This document shows, one piece after another, positions 47,577 through 57,568 of a DNA stretch of 64,000 nucleotides. Position 1 is the stretch's first letter. Every line of letters starts with the position of its first letter. The notes beneath the pieces are model-generated. The model was not told the DNA's origin. It ran no database searches and saw nothing but the letters and a program-made list of their open reading frames with translations. Source of the DNA: Wenjunlia tyrosinilytica (GTDB lineage: Bacteria; Actinomycetota; Actinomycetes; Streptomycetales; Streptomycetaceae); contig NZ_BMMS01000001.1 in NCBI RefSeq assembly GCF_014646055.1, forward strand, positions 333,892 through 397,891, read 5' to 3'. The position numbers and the translations under genes were made by a program.

Positions 47577-47676
47577 CTCCGTGGCCCTCCACATCACGCC
47601 GCGTGCAATAGCGGCAGCGTAGGGACAGCGTAGGTGGGGGGACGGGATATGCGCACGGGTTCACCCCTGCGGGTGA

Positions 47677-48909
47677 TCAGTCGACGAGGTCTCTCACCAC
47701 CGCGTCGGCCAGGAGGCGGCCTCGGAGGGTGAGGACGGCTTGGCCGGAGTCGAAGGGGGTGGGGGCCAGGAGGCCGTCGCAGACGGCGCGGGCGGCGGCT
47801 TCGCGGCCGGTGGGGGTCAGGAGGGAGAGGGGGCAGCCTTCGGACAGGCGCAGTTCCAGGAGGATGCGCTCCACGCGGCGGTCCTCCTCGGAGAGGAGTT
47901 CGCGGCCCGCGCCCGGAGAGGTGCCCGCGTCGAGGCGCTGGGCGTAGGCGGCGGGGTGCTTGACGTTCCACCAGCGCACGCCGCCGACGTGGCTGTGGGC
48001 GCCCGGGCCAGCGCCCCACCAGTCGGCGCCGGTCCAGTACAGCTCGTTGTGGCGGCAGCGCGCGGCCCTGTCCGTCGCCCAGTTGGAGACCTCGTACCAG
48101 GTCAGCCCGGCCGCGCTCAGGGCTTCGTCCGCCATCAGGTAGCGGTCGGCGTGCACATCGTCGTCGACCGGGGCGATCTCGCCGCGGCGGATCCGGCGGG
48201 CGAGCTGGGTGCCCTCCTCCACGATGAGCGCGTAGGCCGAGATGTGGTCGGGACCGGCTCCCAGCGCCGACTCCAGCGAGGCCCGCCAGTCGTCGTCGGA
48301 CTCGCCGGGGGTGCCGTAGATCAGATCGAGGTTGACGTGCTCGAACCCGGCCGAGCGTGCCTCCGTGACGCAGGCCTCGGGGCGCCCTGGTGTGTGCCGC
48401 CGGTCCAGGATCTGGAGGACATGCTCACGAGCGCTCTGCATACCGAACGAGATGCGGTTGTAGCCCGCCCCGCGCAGTTCGGCGAGGTAGCCGGGGTCGA
48501 CCGACTCGGGGTTGGCCTCCGTGGTGACCTCGGCCCCGGGCGCCAGGCCGAACTCCTCCCGGATCGCCGCCAGCATCCGCCCCAGATCGGCGGCGGGCAG
48601 CAACGTCGGAGTGCCGCCGCCGACGAAGACCGTCGAGACGGGGCGGTCGTCGCCCGCGAGTACCTTGCGGGCGAGGCGGATCTCCTCGATCAGCGCGTCG
48701 GCGTAGTTCTCCCGCGAGGCGAGCGCGCCACCGGAGGAGCGCAGCTCGCCGGCCGTGTAGGTGTTGAAGTCGCAGTAGCCGCAGCGCGTGGCGCAGTACG
48801 GCACATGGACGTAGAAGCCGAGCGGTCGCTCCCCCGCCCCGGCGAGGGCGTGGCCGGGCAGGGCGCCGTCTTCGGGGACGGGCAGGCCGTCGGGGAGTGC
48901 TGAGGGCAT
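47677..48909 (-). CDS. hemW: radical SAM family heme chaperone HemW
   Basis: A 410-residue radical-SAM protein, formerly annotated as oxygen-independent coproporphyrinogen III oxidase but now regarded as the heme chaperone HemW. The cluster motif is HVPYCATRCGYCDFNTY (CxxxCxxC plus the HemN-family fourth Cys missing, with Phe after the Asp). FVGGGTPTLL and FGMQSAREHVL are typical. The ATG at 48909 (MPSALPDG) matches Streptomyces HemW N-termini; an ATG three codons upstream is possible. Confidence 0.93.
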   Translation of the reverse strand: MPSALPDGLPVPEDGALPGHALAGAGERPLGFYVHVPYCATRCGYCDFNTYTAGELRSSGGALASRENYADALIEEIRLARKVLAGDDRPVSTVFVGGGTPTLLPAADLGRMLAAIREEFGLAPGAEVTTEANPESVDPGYLAELRGAGYNRISFGMQSAREHVLQILDRRHTPGRPEACVTEARSAGFEHVNLDLIYGTPGESDDDWRASLESALGAGPDHISAYALIVEEGTQLARRIRRGEIAPVDDDVHADRYLMADEALSAAGLTWYEVSNWATDRAARCRHNELYWTGADWWGAGPGAHSHVGGVRWWNVKHPAAYAQRLDAGTSPGAGRELLSEEDRRVERILLELRLSEGCPLSLLTPTGREAAARAVCDGLLAPTPFDSGQAVLTLRGRLLADAVVRDLVD

Positions 48910-49039
48910 GCCTTCCATTGTCCGGCATCGGCCGCGGAGCCCCTTCCCCGGCGGACCGGGGCCCGTCGGCCGCGGAGTCCTTCCCCGGGGAACGGCGGGC
49001 GCCCCGCGTCAGCCGCGGACCGGCACGCGTCCGCCCGCT

Positions 49040-50917
49040 TCAGCTCGTGGGCACCGCCTGGAGCACCATCACCGCCAGGTCGTCGCTCAGCGGATCGGCG
49101 TCGAACGCGTGCACTTCCTGCCGGATCCGCTCGGCGACCGCCTGGGCGTCGAGTCCCGCGCAGGCGCCCAGCAGGGCATGCAGGCCGTCGTCGTCATCGA
49201 GCTGCCGGTCGCCGTGCCGGCGCTCGGTGACTCCGTCGGTCACGCACAGCAGGGTGTCCCCGGCCGCCAGCTCGAAGGTCTCGGCGGCGTACTGCGCCTC
49301 CTCGGTGATCCCGAGCAGCATCTGGGGCGCGGCCACGGGCTCGACCGCCCCGTCGCCGCGCAGCAGCAGGGGAAGCGGGTGGCCAGCGCTGGCCAGCGTG
49401 CACATGGCGCCGCTGTCGCGGGAGGGGACGAGTTCGCCGTAGAGCAGGCTCAGAAAGCGCGGTCCTTCCCCGCCGAGCCCGTTCTCCGCGCTCTCCTCGA
49501 CCAGCGAGCGGTTCAGCCGGTCCAGGACCCCGGCGACGCCGTAGCCCTCGCGGGCCAGCAGCCGCACCACGTGCCGGGCCAGGCCCGTGACCGCGGCGGC
49601 CTCGGGGCCATTGCCGCAGACGTCGCCGAGCGCGAAGCACCACCGGCCGTCGCCCACCGGGAAGAGGTCGTAGAAGTCGCCGCCGACGTGGAAGCCCTCA
49701 CCCGTCGGCTCGTACACCACGGCGGTTTCCACACCGGGGATGCGCGTCACCGCCGCCGGTGCGAGACCCAGCTGGAGCACACGGCTGATCATCGCCTCCC
49801 TGCTGTACCGCCGGGCCGTGCCCACGGCCATGGCCACCCTGCGGGACAGATCCTCGACCAGCCGCACCGCCTCGTCGGGCAGGCGCAGCAGCCCCGCCCT
49901 GCCGATGACCAGCAGACCGTGGCAGCGGCCGCCGTTGACCAGCGGGCAGGCCAGCGCATAGCCGCCGGGGTCGAAGCCCTCCGGGTTCGAGGGCCAGGGC
50001 CAGGGGAAGCCCTCGGGCCTGAGCAGGCCGGTCGCCGGGCCCAGGGCGGGCCGGGACGGCGGGTCCTTCTCCAGCACGAGACGCAGGGTGTCGTTCCTCT
50101 CCTCGTCGGTGTGCCACACACGCGAGAGCCGCATCCCGTCGCTGTCGCCGGTCAGCCAGACGGCGCACCAGTCGGCCAGACGCGGGACCAGCATCTGCGC
50201 GGCGAGGGAGGCGATCATGTCCTCGTCGAGCTGGCCCGCGAGCAGGTCACTGGCCTCGGCCAGGAACGACAGGGAGCCCTGGTTGACCCACTGGGAGCCG
50301 CAGTTGCGGGTGCGCGGCGGCACCGGGCTGAGAATCCGCGCGACGCGAAGCTCCTGGCCGCCTCCCTCGCCGTCTCCCGCGCCGCCGCCGTGCGCACCCG
50401 AGGACGTCACGGCTCCCCTGGTGTCGAGGCGGAACCACACCGATTTGCTGCACCGCCGGTAAGTGACGCCCCAGGAGTCGGCGAGCGCGCGGACGAGCCG
50501 CAGTCCCGGCCCGGTGTCGTCGTGCCCGTACGGCTCCGCGTGGTCCGGCGATTCCGCCGACTCCGGCGAGGCATGGTGTCCGGCTACGTCCACGACCAGG
50601 CCGGTCGGCCCGTTGTGCCACTCCCAGCGGCAGACCAGGTCCACCGTGGTGCCCGTCCGCATCACCGCGGCGGTGACCAGCTCGCTGGCCAGGAGAACGG
50701 CGTCGTCCACGAACCGCTCGGTGACAGCGCTCACGGCGGGGGCGCCCTGCGCGGCCCACTCGGCCAGTACCGCGCGGACGAATCTGCGTGCGGCGGAGGA
50801 GGCGAGCTGGTTTCCGGGAAGGCTGGTGCGCGAGAGGTACTCCCGCGGCGGAGGAGGCGAACCCACGTACTGCTCCCGAGGAGTCCGTTGTCGTAGCGCC
50901 GTTCGAGCAGACCCCAT
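49040..50917 (-). CDS. SpoIIE-type phosphatase with HATPase and GAF domains
   Basis: A 625-residue soluble regulator with three parts: an RsbW-like HATPase domain (about residues 30-165; ELVTAAV...VVDVAGHH...GPGLRLVRALADSWGV), a GAF domain (about 205-345), and a PP2C/SpoIIE phosphatase (about 390-622) with metal residues in VGGDFYDLF, ALGDVCGNGPEA and LCVTDGVTERR, ending DDLAVMVL. Such proteins combine anti-sigma kinase and antagonist phosphatase activity in one chain and control partner-switching. No sigma factor or STAS gene is adjacent. ATG at 50917. Confidence 0.92.
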   Translation of the reverse strand: MGSARTALRQRTPREQYVGSPPPPREYLSRTSLPGNQLASSAARRFVRAVLAEWAAQGAPAVSAVTERFVDDAVLLASELVTAAVMRTGTTVDLVCRWEWHNGPTGLVVDVAGHHASPESAESPDHAEPYGHDDTGPGLRLVRALADSWGVTYRRCSKSVWFRLDTRGAVTSSGAHGGGAGDGEGGGQELRVARILSPVPPRTRNCGSQWVNQGSLSFLAEASDLLAGQLDEDMIASLAAQMLVPRLADWCAVWLTGDSDGMRLSRVWHTDEERNDTLRLVLEKDPPSRPALGPATGLLRPEGFPWPWPSNPEGFDPGGYALACPLVNGGRCHGLLVIGRAGLLRLPDEAVRLVEDLSRRVAMAVGTARRYSREAMISRVLQLGLAPAAVTRIPGVETAVVYEPTGEGFHVGGDFYDLFPVGDGRWCFALGDVCGNGPEAAAVTGLARHVVRLLAREGYGVAGVLDRLNRSLVEESAENGLGGEGPRFLSLLYGELVPSRDSGAMCTLASAGHPLPLLLRGDGAVEPVAAPQMLLGITEEAQYAAETFELAAGDTLLCVTDGVTERRHGDRQLDDDDGLHALLGACAGLDAQAVAERIRQEVHAFDADPLSDDLAVMVLQAVPTS

Positions 50918-50999
50918 GGTGACAGAAAGCCGCCACTCATAAGCGACAAGTCACGGAAGTGCGCGATCGCCACAGTGTGAACTACCTCATACAAGGAAA

Positions 51000-51030
51000 A
51001 GGGGACCGGCGCGGTGCGCCCCGGTCCCCT
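51000..51030 (-). terminator. intrinsic terminator of the acyl-CoA ligase gene
   Basis: AGGGGACCGG (51000-51009) and CCGGTCCCCT (51021-51030) form a perfect 10-bp stem. On the minus strand it is followed by TTTTCCTTG, a real U-rich tract. It lies 24 bp past the ligase stop. Confidence 0.9.
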
Positions 51031-51053
51031 CACCCGTCCGCTTCAGTGCGTGC

Positions 51054-52979
51054 TCAGTCCTCGCGCGACCCGACGTACATCTCCTCGATCAGGCCCGCGT
51101 ACTCCTTCTCCACCACCGGCCGCTTCAGCTTCAGGCTGGGGGTGAGCTCGCCGTGCGCCACATCCAGGTCGCGCGGCAGGAGCGCGAACTTCTTGATGGT
51201 CTGCCAGCGCTGGAGGTCGGTGTTGAGCCGCCGCACATAGCCGTCGATGAGCTCGTGCACCTGCGGGGAGGCGACGATCTGCGCGTAGCCGCTCGCCGTG
51301 ACGCCGTTCTCCTTCGCCCAGGCGGTGATCGAGGGCTCGTCGAGGGCGACGAGCGCGGTGCAGTAGTTGCGGCCGGCTCCGTGGACCAGCACATTGCTGA
51401 CGAACGGGCAGATCGCCTTGAACTGCCCCTCGACCTCCGCGGGTGCCACGTACTTGCCGCCCGAGGTCTTGATGAGGTCCTTCTTGCGGTCGGTGATCCT
51501 CAGGAAGCCGTCCTCGGACAGCTCGCCGATGTCGCCGGTGTGGAGCCAGCCGTCGGGCTCGAGGACCTCGGCGGTCTTCTCCGGAAGGCCGTGGTAGCCC
51601 TGCATGATGCCGGGGCCCCGCAGAAGGATCTCGCCGTCCTCGGCGATACGCACCTCGGTGCCCTGGAACGGCTTGCCGACGGTGCCCGTGCGGTACGACT
51701 CGCCCGGCCCGATGAAGCTGGCCGCGCTGGTCTCGGTGAGGCCGTACCCCTCGAGGATGTGGATGCCCGCGCCGGCGAAGAAGTAGCCGATCTCGGGGGC
51801 CAGCGCCGACGCGCCGCAGGCACACGCCCGCAGATTGCCGCCGAAGGCCGCGCGGAGCTTGGCGTAGACGAGCTTGTCGGCGATCGCGTGCTTGGCCGCG
51901 AGGCCGAACGGCGCCGAGGGCTTGCCGGTGCGGCGGCGGTTCTCCTGGGTGACCCTGCCGTACTCGCGGGCCACCTCGGCCGCCCACTTGAAGATCTTGT
52001 ATTTGGCCCCGCCGCCCTCACGGGCCTTGGAGGCGACACCGTTGTAGACCTTCTCGAAGATCCGGGGCACGGCGCACATGAACGTCGGCTGCACCACCGG
52101 TAGGTTCTCGATGATCTTGTCGATCCGGCCGTCCACGGCGGTCACATGGCCGACCCCGACCTGCGCGGCCAGGAGCACCTTGCCGAAGACATGGGCCAGG
52201 GGAAGCCAGAGGTATTGGACATCCTCGGAGTTGATGAGGCCGCTGACCTCGATGGCGCGGGCCTCGTACGTCCAGGAGTCGTGCGCGAGGCGGACGCCCT
52301 TGGGGCGGCCGGTGGTGCCGGAGGTGTAGATGAGCGTCGCCAACTGGTTCGGGCGCAAGCCGGCGACGGTCTCCTCGACGCAGTCGGGGTTCTTCTCCAG
52401 GTGCTCCGCGCCGCGCCGCTCGAGCTCCTCCAGGCTCAGGACCCAGCCCTCGTCCTCCTTGTCGGCCCCCGCGGCGTCAATCCCGGCGGTGTCAATCCCG
52501 GCGGTGTCCATGACGACGACGTGGGCGAGCTCGGGCATCTCGGAGCGGTGCGCGCGGACCTTGGCGAGTTGTTCCGCGTTCTCCGCGATGAGCACCCGGC
52601 TCGCGGAGTCGGTGAGGATGTACGCGCTCTCGTCGGCGTTGGTGCTGGGGTAGATCGTCGTGGTGGCCGCGCCCGCGCAGAGCACTCCGAAGTCGGCGAG
52701 GATCCACTCCAGCCGGGTGTTGGAGGCGATGGCGACGCGCTCCTCGGGCCGCACCCCGAGGGCCATCAGCCCGGCGGCGACGGCGCTGACCCGCGCGGCC
52801 GCCTGCGCCCATGTGAGTGAACGCCACTGGTCCGGGCCCCCGCCCTCGGCCGGCACGGGGTAGCGGTACGCCTCACCGTCCGGCGTGGCCTTGACCCGAT
52901 CGAGGAAGAGCGCGGCCGCCGATGGGGGCCGGTTCTCGATCAGGGCAGTCGTCGAATGTTGCTGGACGGTCTCGCTCAC
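51054..52979 (-). CDS. long-chain fatty acid--CoA ligase (AMP-dependent)
   Basis: A 641-residue acyl-adenylate-forming enzyme that activates fatty acids with ATP and CoA. The P-loop is LIYTSGTTGRPKGVRL, A5 is EGYGLTETSAAS, A7 LHTGDIGELSEDGFLRITDRKKDLIKTSGGKYV and A10 SLKLKRPVVEKEY. The overall layout is that of FadD15-type ligases. A small repeat, DTAGIDTAGIDAAGADKEDE, inserts Gly/Ala/Asp residues before the P-loop. ATG at 52979. It is a monocistronic unit with an intrinsic terminator at 51000-51030. Confidence 0.94.
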   Translation of the reverse strand: MSETVQQHSTTALIENRPPSAAALFLDRVKATPDGEAYRYPVPAEGGGPDQWRSLTWAQAAARVSAVAAGLMALGVRPEERVAIASNTRLEWILADFGVLCAGAATTTIYPSTNADESAYILTDSASRVLIAENAEQLAKVRAHRSEMPELAHVVVMDTAGIDTAGIDAAGADKEDEGWVLSLEELERRGAEHLEKNPDCVEETVAGLRPNQLATLIYTSGTTGRPKGVRLAHDSWTYEARAIEVSGLINSEDVQYLWLPLAHVFGKVLLAAQVGVGHVTAVDGRIDKIIENLPVVQPTFMCAVPRIFEKVYNGVASKAREGGGAKYKIFKWAAEVAREYGRVTQENRRRTGKPSAPFGLAAKHAIADKLVYAKLRAAFGGNLRACACGASALAPEIGYFFAGAGIHILEGYGLTETSAASFIGPGESYRTGTVGKPFQGTEVRIAEDGEILLRGPGIMQGYHGLPEKTAEVLEPDGWLHTGDIGELSEDGFLRITDRKKDLIKTSGGKYVAPAEVEGQFKAICPFVSNVLVHGAGRNYCTALVALDEPSITAWAKENGVTASGYAQIVASPQVHELIDGYVRRLNTDLQRWQTIKKFALLPRDLDVAHGELTPSLKLKRPVVEKEYAGLIEEMYVGSRED

Positions 52980-53256
52980 GCCAACCTCCGGTCCCGCTCA
53001 CGTTCGGGTAACTCATGAGTAACCTACGAGCCAGATCAGAGTACGGGCGACAGGCCTGGTGCGTAAGAGCCCCCGCCGACCTGATGGAACGGGAAGACCA
53101 GTGGGACCCCCGAGGCAGCCCCGCGGGTGCCGCTGCGGCTGCCCCGGGACCCTTTAGGCTGCCCCACCGAGGTGCCGCCGAGGCGGACGCGGGCGGGCCC
53201 GCGGCACTACCGCGCCGCGGGCCGCCCGATACATCACCGATACATCCGCTGAACGG

Positions 53257-55134
53257 CTACTTCCGGCCCTTGTCCGTGCCCGCGCCGTCGGAGTCGGTGG
53301 ACAGAGCGGCGATGAAGGCCTCCTGGGGGACCTCCACACGGCCCACCACCTTCATGCGCTTCTTGCCCTCCTTCTGCTTCTCCAGCAGCTTGCGCTTACG
53401 GGAGATGTCACCGCCGTAGCACTTGGCGAGAACGTCCTTGCGAATCGCCCGCACGGTCTCCCGGGCGATGACCCGGGCGCCGATGGCGGCCTGGATGGGC
53501 ACCTCGAACTGCTGCCGGGGAATGAGCTCGCGCAGCTTGGAGGCCATCTGGACGCCGTAGTTGTACGCCTTGTCCTTGTGGACGATGGCCGAGAACGCGT
53601 CCACCTTGTCCCCGTGGAGCAGGATGTCGACCTTCACCAGATCGGACTGCTGTTCCCCGGTGGGCTCGTAGTCGAGCGAGGCGTAGCCGCGGGTCTTGGA
53701 CTTCAGCTGGTCGAAGAAGTCGAAGACGATCTCCGCGAGCGGCAGGGTGTACCGCAGCTCGACCCGGTCCTCGGAGAGGTAGTCCATGCCCAGCAGGCTG
53801 CCGCGGCGGGCCTGGCACAGCTCCATGATCGCCCCGACGAACTCGCTGGGAGCCAGGACGGTCGCCCGCACGACCGGCTCGTGGACCTCGGCGATCTTGC
53901 CCGTCGGGAACTCGCTGGGGTTGGTGACGATGTGCTCGCTGCCGTCCTCCATCAGCACCCGGTAGACCACGTTGGGCGCGGTGGCGATCAGGTCGAGGTT
54001 GAACTCGCGCTCGAGCCGCTCCCGGATGATCTCCAGGTGCAGCAGGCCGAGGAAACCGCATCGGTAGCCGAAGCCGAGGGCGACGGAGGTCTCGGGCTCG
54101 TAGACCAGAGCCGCGTCATTGAGGCGCAGCTTGTCCAGGGCGTCACGCAGGAGCGGGTAGTCCGAGCCGTCGAGCGGGTACAGCCCCGAGAACACCATGG
54201 GCTTGGGGTCCTTGTAGCCGCCGAGGGCCTCGGTGGCGCCCTTGTTGAGCTGGGTGATCGTGTCACCCACCTTGGACTGGCGGACATCCTTCACACCGGT
54301 GATCAGATAGCCCACCTCCCCGACGCCGAGGCCGTCGGAGGCCTTGGGCTCCGGCGAGATGACGCCGATCTCCAGAAGCTCGTGGGCGGCGCCGGTGGAC
54401 ATCATCTGGATGCGCTCGCGCTTCGACAGCCGACCGTCGACCACACGCACGTAAGTGACCACGCCGCGGTAGGCGTCGTACACCGAGTCGAAGATCATCG
54501 CGCGGGCGGGAGCGTCCTTGACGCCGACCGGGGCGGGGACCTTGTCCACGACCACGTCGAGCAGCTCAGCGACGCCCTCGCCGGTCTTGGCGCTCACCTT
54601 CAGCACGTCGGAGGGGTCGCAGCCGATGATGTGGGCCAGCTCGGCGGCGTACTTCTCCGGCTGCGCGGCGGGCAGGTCGATCTTGTTCAGCACCGGGATG
54701 ATCGTGAGGTCGTTCTCCAGCGCCAGGTAGAGATTGGCGAGGGTCTGCGCCTCGATGCCCTGGGCGGCGTCCACCAGCAGGACCGTGCCCTCGCACGCGG
54801 CCAGGGAGCGGGAGACCTCGTAGGTGAAGTCCACGTGGCCGGGCGTGTCGATCATATTGAGGATGTGGGTGCTCCCCGTGTCCTCGCCCGTCCTCGGTGC
54901 CCACGGCAGACGCACCGCCTGGGACTTGATCGTGATGCCGCGCTCACGCTCGATGTCCATGCGGTCCAGGTACTGCGCACGCATCTGGCGCTGGTCGACC
55001 ACGCCGGTCAGCTGGAGCATCCGGTCGGCAAGGGTCGACTTGCCGTGGTCGATGTGCGCGATGATGCAGAAGTTGCGGATCAGAGCCGGGTCGGTACGGC
55101 TCGGCTCCGGCACATTGGTGGGGGTCGCGGGCAC
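53257..55134 (-). CDS. lepA: elongation factor 4 (LepA)
   Basis: A 625-residue translational GTPase that acts on stalled or mis-set ribosomes. G1 is [10 protein letters not shown]2 contains [15 protein letters not shown]3 DTPGHVD and G4 NKID. The LepA-specific C-terminal domain ([29 protein letters not shown]...[25 protein letters not shown]) is complete. The GTG at 55134 ([26 protein letters not shown]) matches Streptomyces LepA; the longer frame upstream is not conserved-looking. It is divergent from rpsT, with the DoxX gene between. Confidence 0.97.
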   Translation of the reverse strand: MPATPTNVPEPSRTDPALIRNFCIIAHIDHGKSTLADRMLQLTGVVDQRQMRAQYLDRMDIERERGITIKSQAVRLPWAPRTGEDTGSTHILNMIDTPGHVDFTYEVSRSLAACEGTVLLVDAAQGIEAQTLANLYLALENDLTIIPVLNKIDLPAAQPEKYAAELAHIIGCDPSDVLKVSAKTGEGVAELLDVVVDKVPAPVGVKDAPARAMIFDSVYDAYRGVVTYVRVVDGRLSKRERIQMMSTGAAHELLEIGVISPEPKASDGLGVGEVGYLITGVKDVRQSKVGDTITQLNKGATEALGGYKDPKPMVFSGLYPLDGSDYPLLRDALDKLRLNDAALVYEPETSVALGFGYRCGFLGLLHLEIIRERLEREFNLDLIATAPNVVYRVLMEDGSEHIVTNPSEFPTGKIAEVHEPVVRATVLAPSEFVGAIMELCQARRGSLLGMDYLSEDRVELRYTLPLAEIVFDFFDQLKSKTRGYASLDYEPTGEQQSDLVKVDILLHGDKVDAFSAIVHKDKAYNYGVQMASKLRELIPRQQFEVPIQAAIGARVIARETVRAIRKDVLAKCYGGDISRKRKLLEKQKEGKKRMKVVGRVEVPQEAFIAALSTDSDGAGTDKGRK

Positions 55135-55395
55135 GCGGGGTCCAGATTCTGTTCGGTCCGCCGCCGTGCTTCCGACTCCTTGAGCCCTGCGGGGCCGGGA
55201 CTGCGGGTGCGGCGGACGGTGCTGTCTGATCGATCCGTCGCCTCCCATAGTCCCACGCCGACGCGCCGCCCATACGCGGACGGGCGGCGGGGCCCCGCGG
55301 CTGCGGCGGCGTGATGTGGCGCTGAGGCCCGGTGATCGCGCCGCCGAAGCGCGGTGGACGCGCCGCCGAAGCCTCGTCGGCTGCGGCTACGGGGC

Positions 55396-55785
55396 TTACG
55401 GCTTCGTGGCCGCGCGGCGGACCGAGAGGGCCCAGGCGACGAGCGGAGCCTGGAGCGGCAGCCGGGCGTAGGCGAGGGCGCGCTTTGCCGGGGAGGCGTT
55501 GCGCCAGTCGTAGGCCATCTGCACATTGGCCGGGAAGACCGCCGTGAACAGGGCAGCCGTGGCCAGCCCCCCGAGGCGCCGGGTACGCGGCACGGCGAGC
55601 GCTGCGGCGCAGGCCAGTTCGACGACGCCGCTGGCGCGCGTGTACAGATTGGGGTCTCCCGGCAGCGCCTTCGGCACGATGTCGTCGAACGGCCCGGGCT
55701 TCAGGAAGTGCGCCGTTCCGATCGTTGCGAGCAGTCCGGAGAGCACGAGTGCGGAGCGGCGGCCTTTGGTCATGCCTTTGGTCAT
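55396..55785 (-). CDS. DoxX family membrane protein
   Basis: A 129-residue protein with four hydrophobic helices, matching the DoxX/DoxX-like family (LVLSGLLATIGTAHFLKP ... GVVELACAAALAVP ... ALFTAVFPANVQMAYDW). Role unknown; relatives have been linked with redox homeostasis. The gene begins with a perfect 12-bp duplication, ATGACCAAAGGC twice, so there are two in-frame ATGs at 55785 and 55773. It ends 261 bp before the lepA start and shares its direction. Confidence 0.88.
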   Translation of the reverse strand: MTKGMTKGRRSALVLSGLLATIGTAHFLKPGPFDDIVPKALPGDPNLYTRASGVVELACAAALAVPRTRRLGGLATAALFTAVFPANVQMAYDWRNASPAKRALAYARLPLQAPLVAWALSVRRAATKP

Positions 55786-56055
55786 GAGCCAACCCTGGCA
55801 CGGGGGCGGTGGCCATCGGCTGGGGTGCGCCTCGATAGGAGACGAATCACATCGGGTGGCGCCGCTCGCAGCGGGACCGGGAGGCTGTCAGGGACGTGTC
55901 CGGCGGGGGCTCGGTGGCCTTCGGTGGCGCTCGTGGGCCCCAGCACGGCCCGTTTTGGGAGTGGTTCGGACCTGCTGGTAGCCTGGTCCACTGTGCCTCG
56001 TGCCCTCTCACGCGAAGCGCATCACGTAATCCGACGAATCATTTGAGGCTCATTC

Positions 56056-56322
56056 GTGGCGAACATCAAGTCCCAGATCAAGCGGATCAAGACGAACGAG
56101 AAGGCCCGCCAGCGCAACAAGGCGGTCAAGTCGTCCCTCAAGACCGCGATCCGCAAGACCCGTGAGGCCGTCGAGGCGGGCGACGCGGCGAAGGCCGCCG
56201 AGCTGGCCCGCGAGGCTTCCAAGAAGCTCGACAAGGCCGCCTCCAAGGGCGTGATCCACAAGAACGCCGCCGCCAACAAGAAGTCGGCGCTGGCGCACAA
56301 GGTCGCTTCCCTGGGCAGCTGA
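56056..56322 (+). CDS. rpsT: 30S ribosomal protein S20
   Basis: An 88-residue basic helical protein of the small subunit that binds 16S rRNA. The whole sequence is characteristic: [29 protein letters not shown] at the start, then [34 protein letters not shown]. It starts with GTG at 56056. It is monocistronic, followed by a 13-bp-stem terminator, and is in its usual actinobacterial place between lepA and holA. Confidence 0.98.
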   Translation: MANIKSQIKRIKTNEKARQRNKAVKSSLKTAIRKTREAVEAGDAAKAAELAREASKKLDKAASKGVIHKNAAANKKSALAHKVASLGS

Positions 56323-56471
56323 AGCCCCTGGCTCACCCAGCTCAACGGTGCTGCGCAAGCACCTCGCCGACCCGGAACCGGCGGTCCCTCTCACCCGCCC
56401 CGGTCCGGCACCCGGACACCGCACGCGGCCTGCGTTCGCCACGCGGGTGCGGTGTCGATGAGAACCAGGCC

Positions 56472-56525
56472 AAGGCCCCGTCCCACCCTTTCTCCAGGAG
56501 TTCTCCAGGAGCGGGACGGGGCCTT
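56472..56525 (+). terminator. hairpin downstream of rpsT
   Basis: AAGGCCCCGTCCC (56472-56484) and GGGACGGGGCCTT (56513-56525) pair perfectly over 13 bp. The 28-base loop contains a direct repeat of TTCTCCAGGAG. Confidence 0.7.
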
Positions 56526-56598
56526 CGGCGTGCGTGAAAACCCGTAACCGGTGCCGAGCCGGCGGACGAGGCCCTCACTGTCCCGATATGGTCGCGCC

Positions 56599-57432
56599 AT
56601 GTCGACGCCGCCTGATCAGCCGAGCGCCTATCCGTACCCGAGCCCCCAGAGCCCGGGCGGGTACGGATCGCCCACCCAGCCCGCGGTACCGGGGCAGCAC
56701 AACCCGTACGCGCAGACGCCCAATCCGTATGCCCAGCCGGGGGCCTACGGCTCGGCGGGGATGCCCCCGCAACCGCCCGGCACCCCCGGCTACGGAGGGG
56801 GCGGCGCCAAGCGGGCGCTGCTGTGGGCCGCGGTCGGCGCCGTGGCGGCGTCCGCGGTCTGGGGCGCCGGACTACTGGCGGCCAACCTGGTCGGCGGTGA
56901 CACCACCGCCGGGGACCTGGGCTCCTACAAGTTCCAGGACAACCTGTGCGACACCGCCGATATCTCCTCCATGAAGCAGGAGTACCCGGAGGCGGACAGC
57001 AACCCCACGCACGAGTCGCTCAAGCATGAGGCGACGGACAGCATGTCCTGCAGCCTCACGCTGAAGAAGAGCGGCTCGTCCACGTACGCGGACGCCTATT
57101 TGTCGCTGGCCGTCGAGTACCACAAGAAGTCCGACCCGACGGCTGACTTCACGGCGCTGTGGGAGAGCTACAAGGAGCGCACGGGCAGCGACTACAAGGT
57201 CGAGAAGATCGACGGGTACGGGGACCAGGCCTATCTGGTGACCCTGGAGCCCGCGTCCAGCACGGGCACCCGCTCGGCGACGCTGGCGGTACGCGACGGC
57301 TCCGTGACCTACAACATGAGCTGGAGCGCGTATCCGTCCTCGTTGACCACGTCCACCATTCCGGCGGTCTCCGACATCGCCGCGAAGCTGAAGACGGACA
57401 CCAAGGCCACACTGGCGAAGCTGAGCGACTGA
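56599..57432 (+). CDS. hypothetical membrane protein with Pro/Gly/Tyr-rich N-terminus
   Basis: A 277-residue protein. Residues 1-70 are a disordered Pro/Gly/Tyr/Gln-rich cytoplasmic tail (PYPSPQSPGGYGSPTQP), then one transmembrane helix (ALLWAAVGAVAASAVWGAGLLAANLV), then an extracytoplasmic domain of about 180 residues with two Cys (NLCDTAD and MSCSLTL) that may pair. This layout is common in Streptomyces surface proteins of unknown function. ATG at 56599. It is convergent with holA, with 136 bp between. Confidence 0.82.
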   Translation: MSTPPDQPSAYPYPSPQSPGGYGSPTQPAVPGQHNPYAQTPNPYAQPGAYGSAGMPPQPPGTPGYGGGGAKRALLWAAVGAVAASAVWGAGLLAANLVGGDTTAGDLGSYKFQDNLCDTADISSMKQEYPEADSNPTHESLKHEATDSMSCSLTLKKSGSSTYADAYLSLAVEYHKKSDPTADFTALWESYKERTGSDYKVEKIDGYGDQAYLVTLEPASSTGTRSATLAVRDGSVTYNMSWSAYPSSLTTSTIPAVSDIAAKLKTDTKATLAKLSD

Positions 57433-57568
57433 CCGGGTGCGATCCAGCCCCAAGCAATCCGGCCCAGTGCGACCCGGCCCCGTGGGATCAGCCCAGTGCG
57501 ATCCGACCCGGTGCGGGCCGATGCCGGTGCGGGGTGGCCTGGTGGTGGCCCGGTGCGGTGGTCGCGGG

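Noticed and set aside
57433-57568. Degenerate CAGTGCGA(T/C)CC repeats between the membrane protein gene and holA
   Set aside because: Too irregular to call a repeat array; treated as ordinary intergenic sequence.
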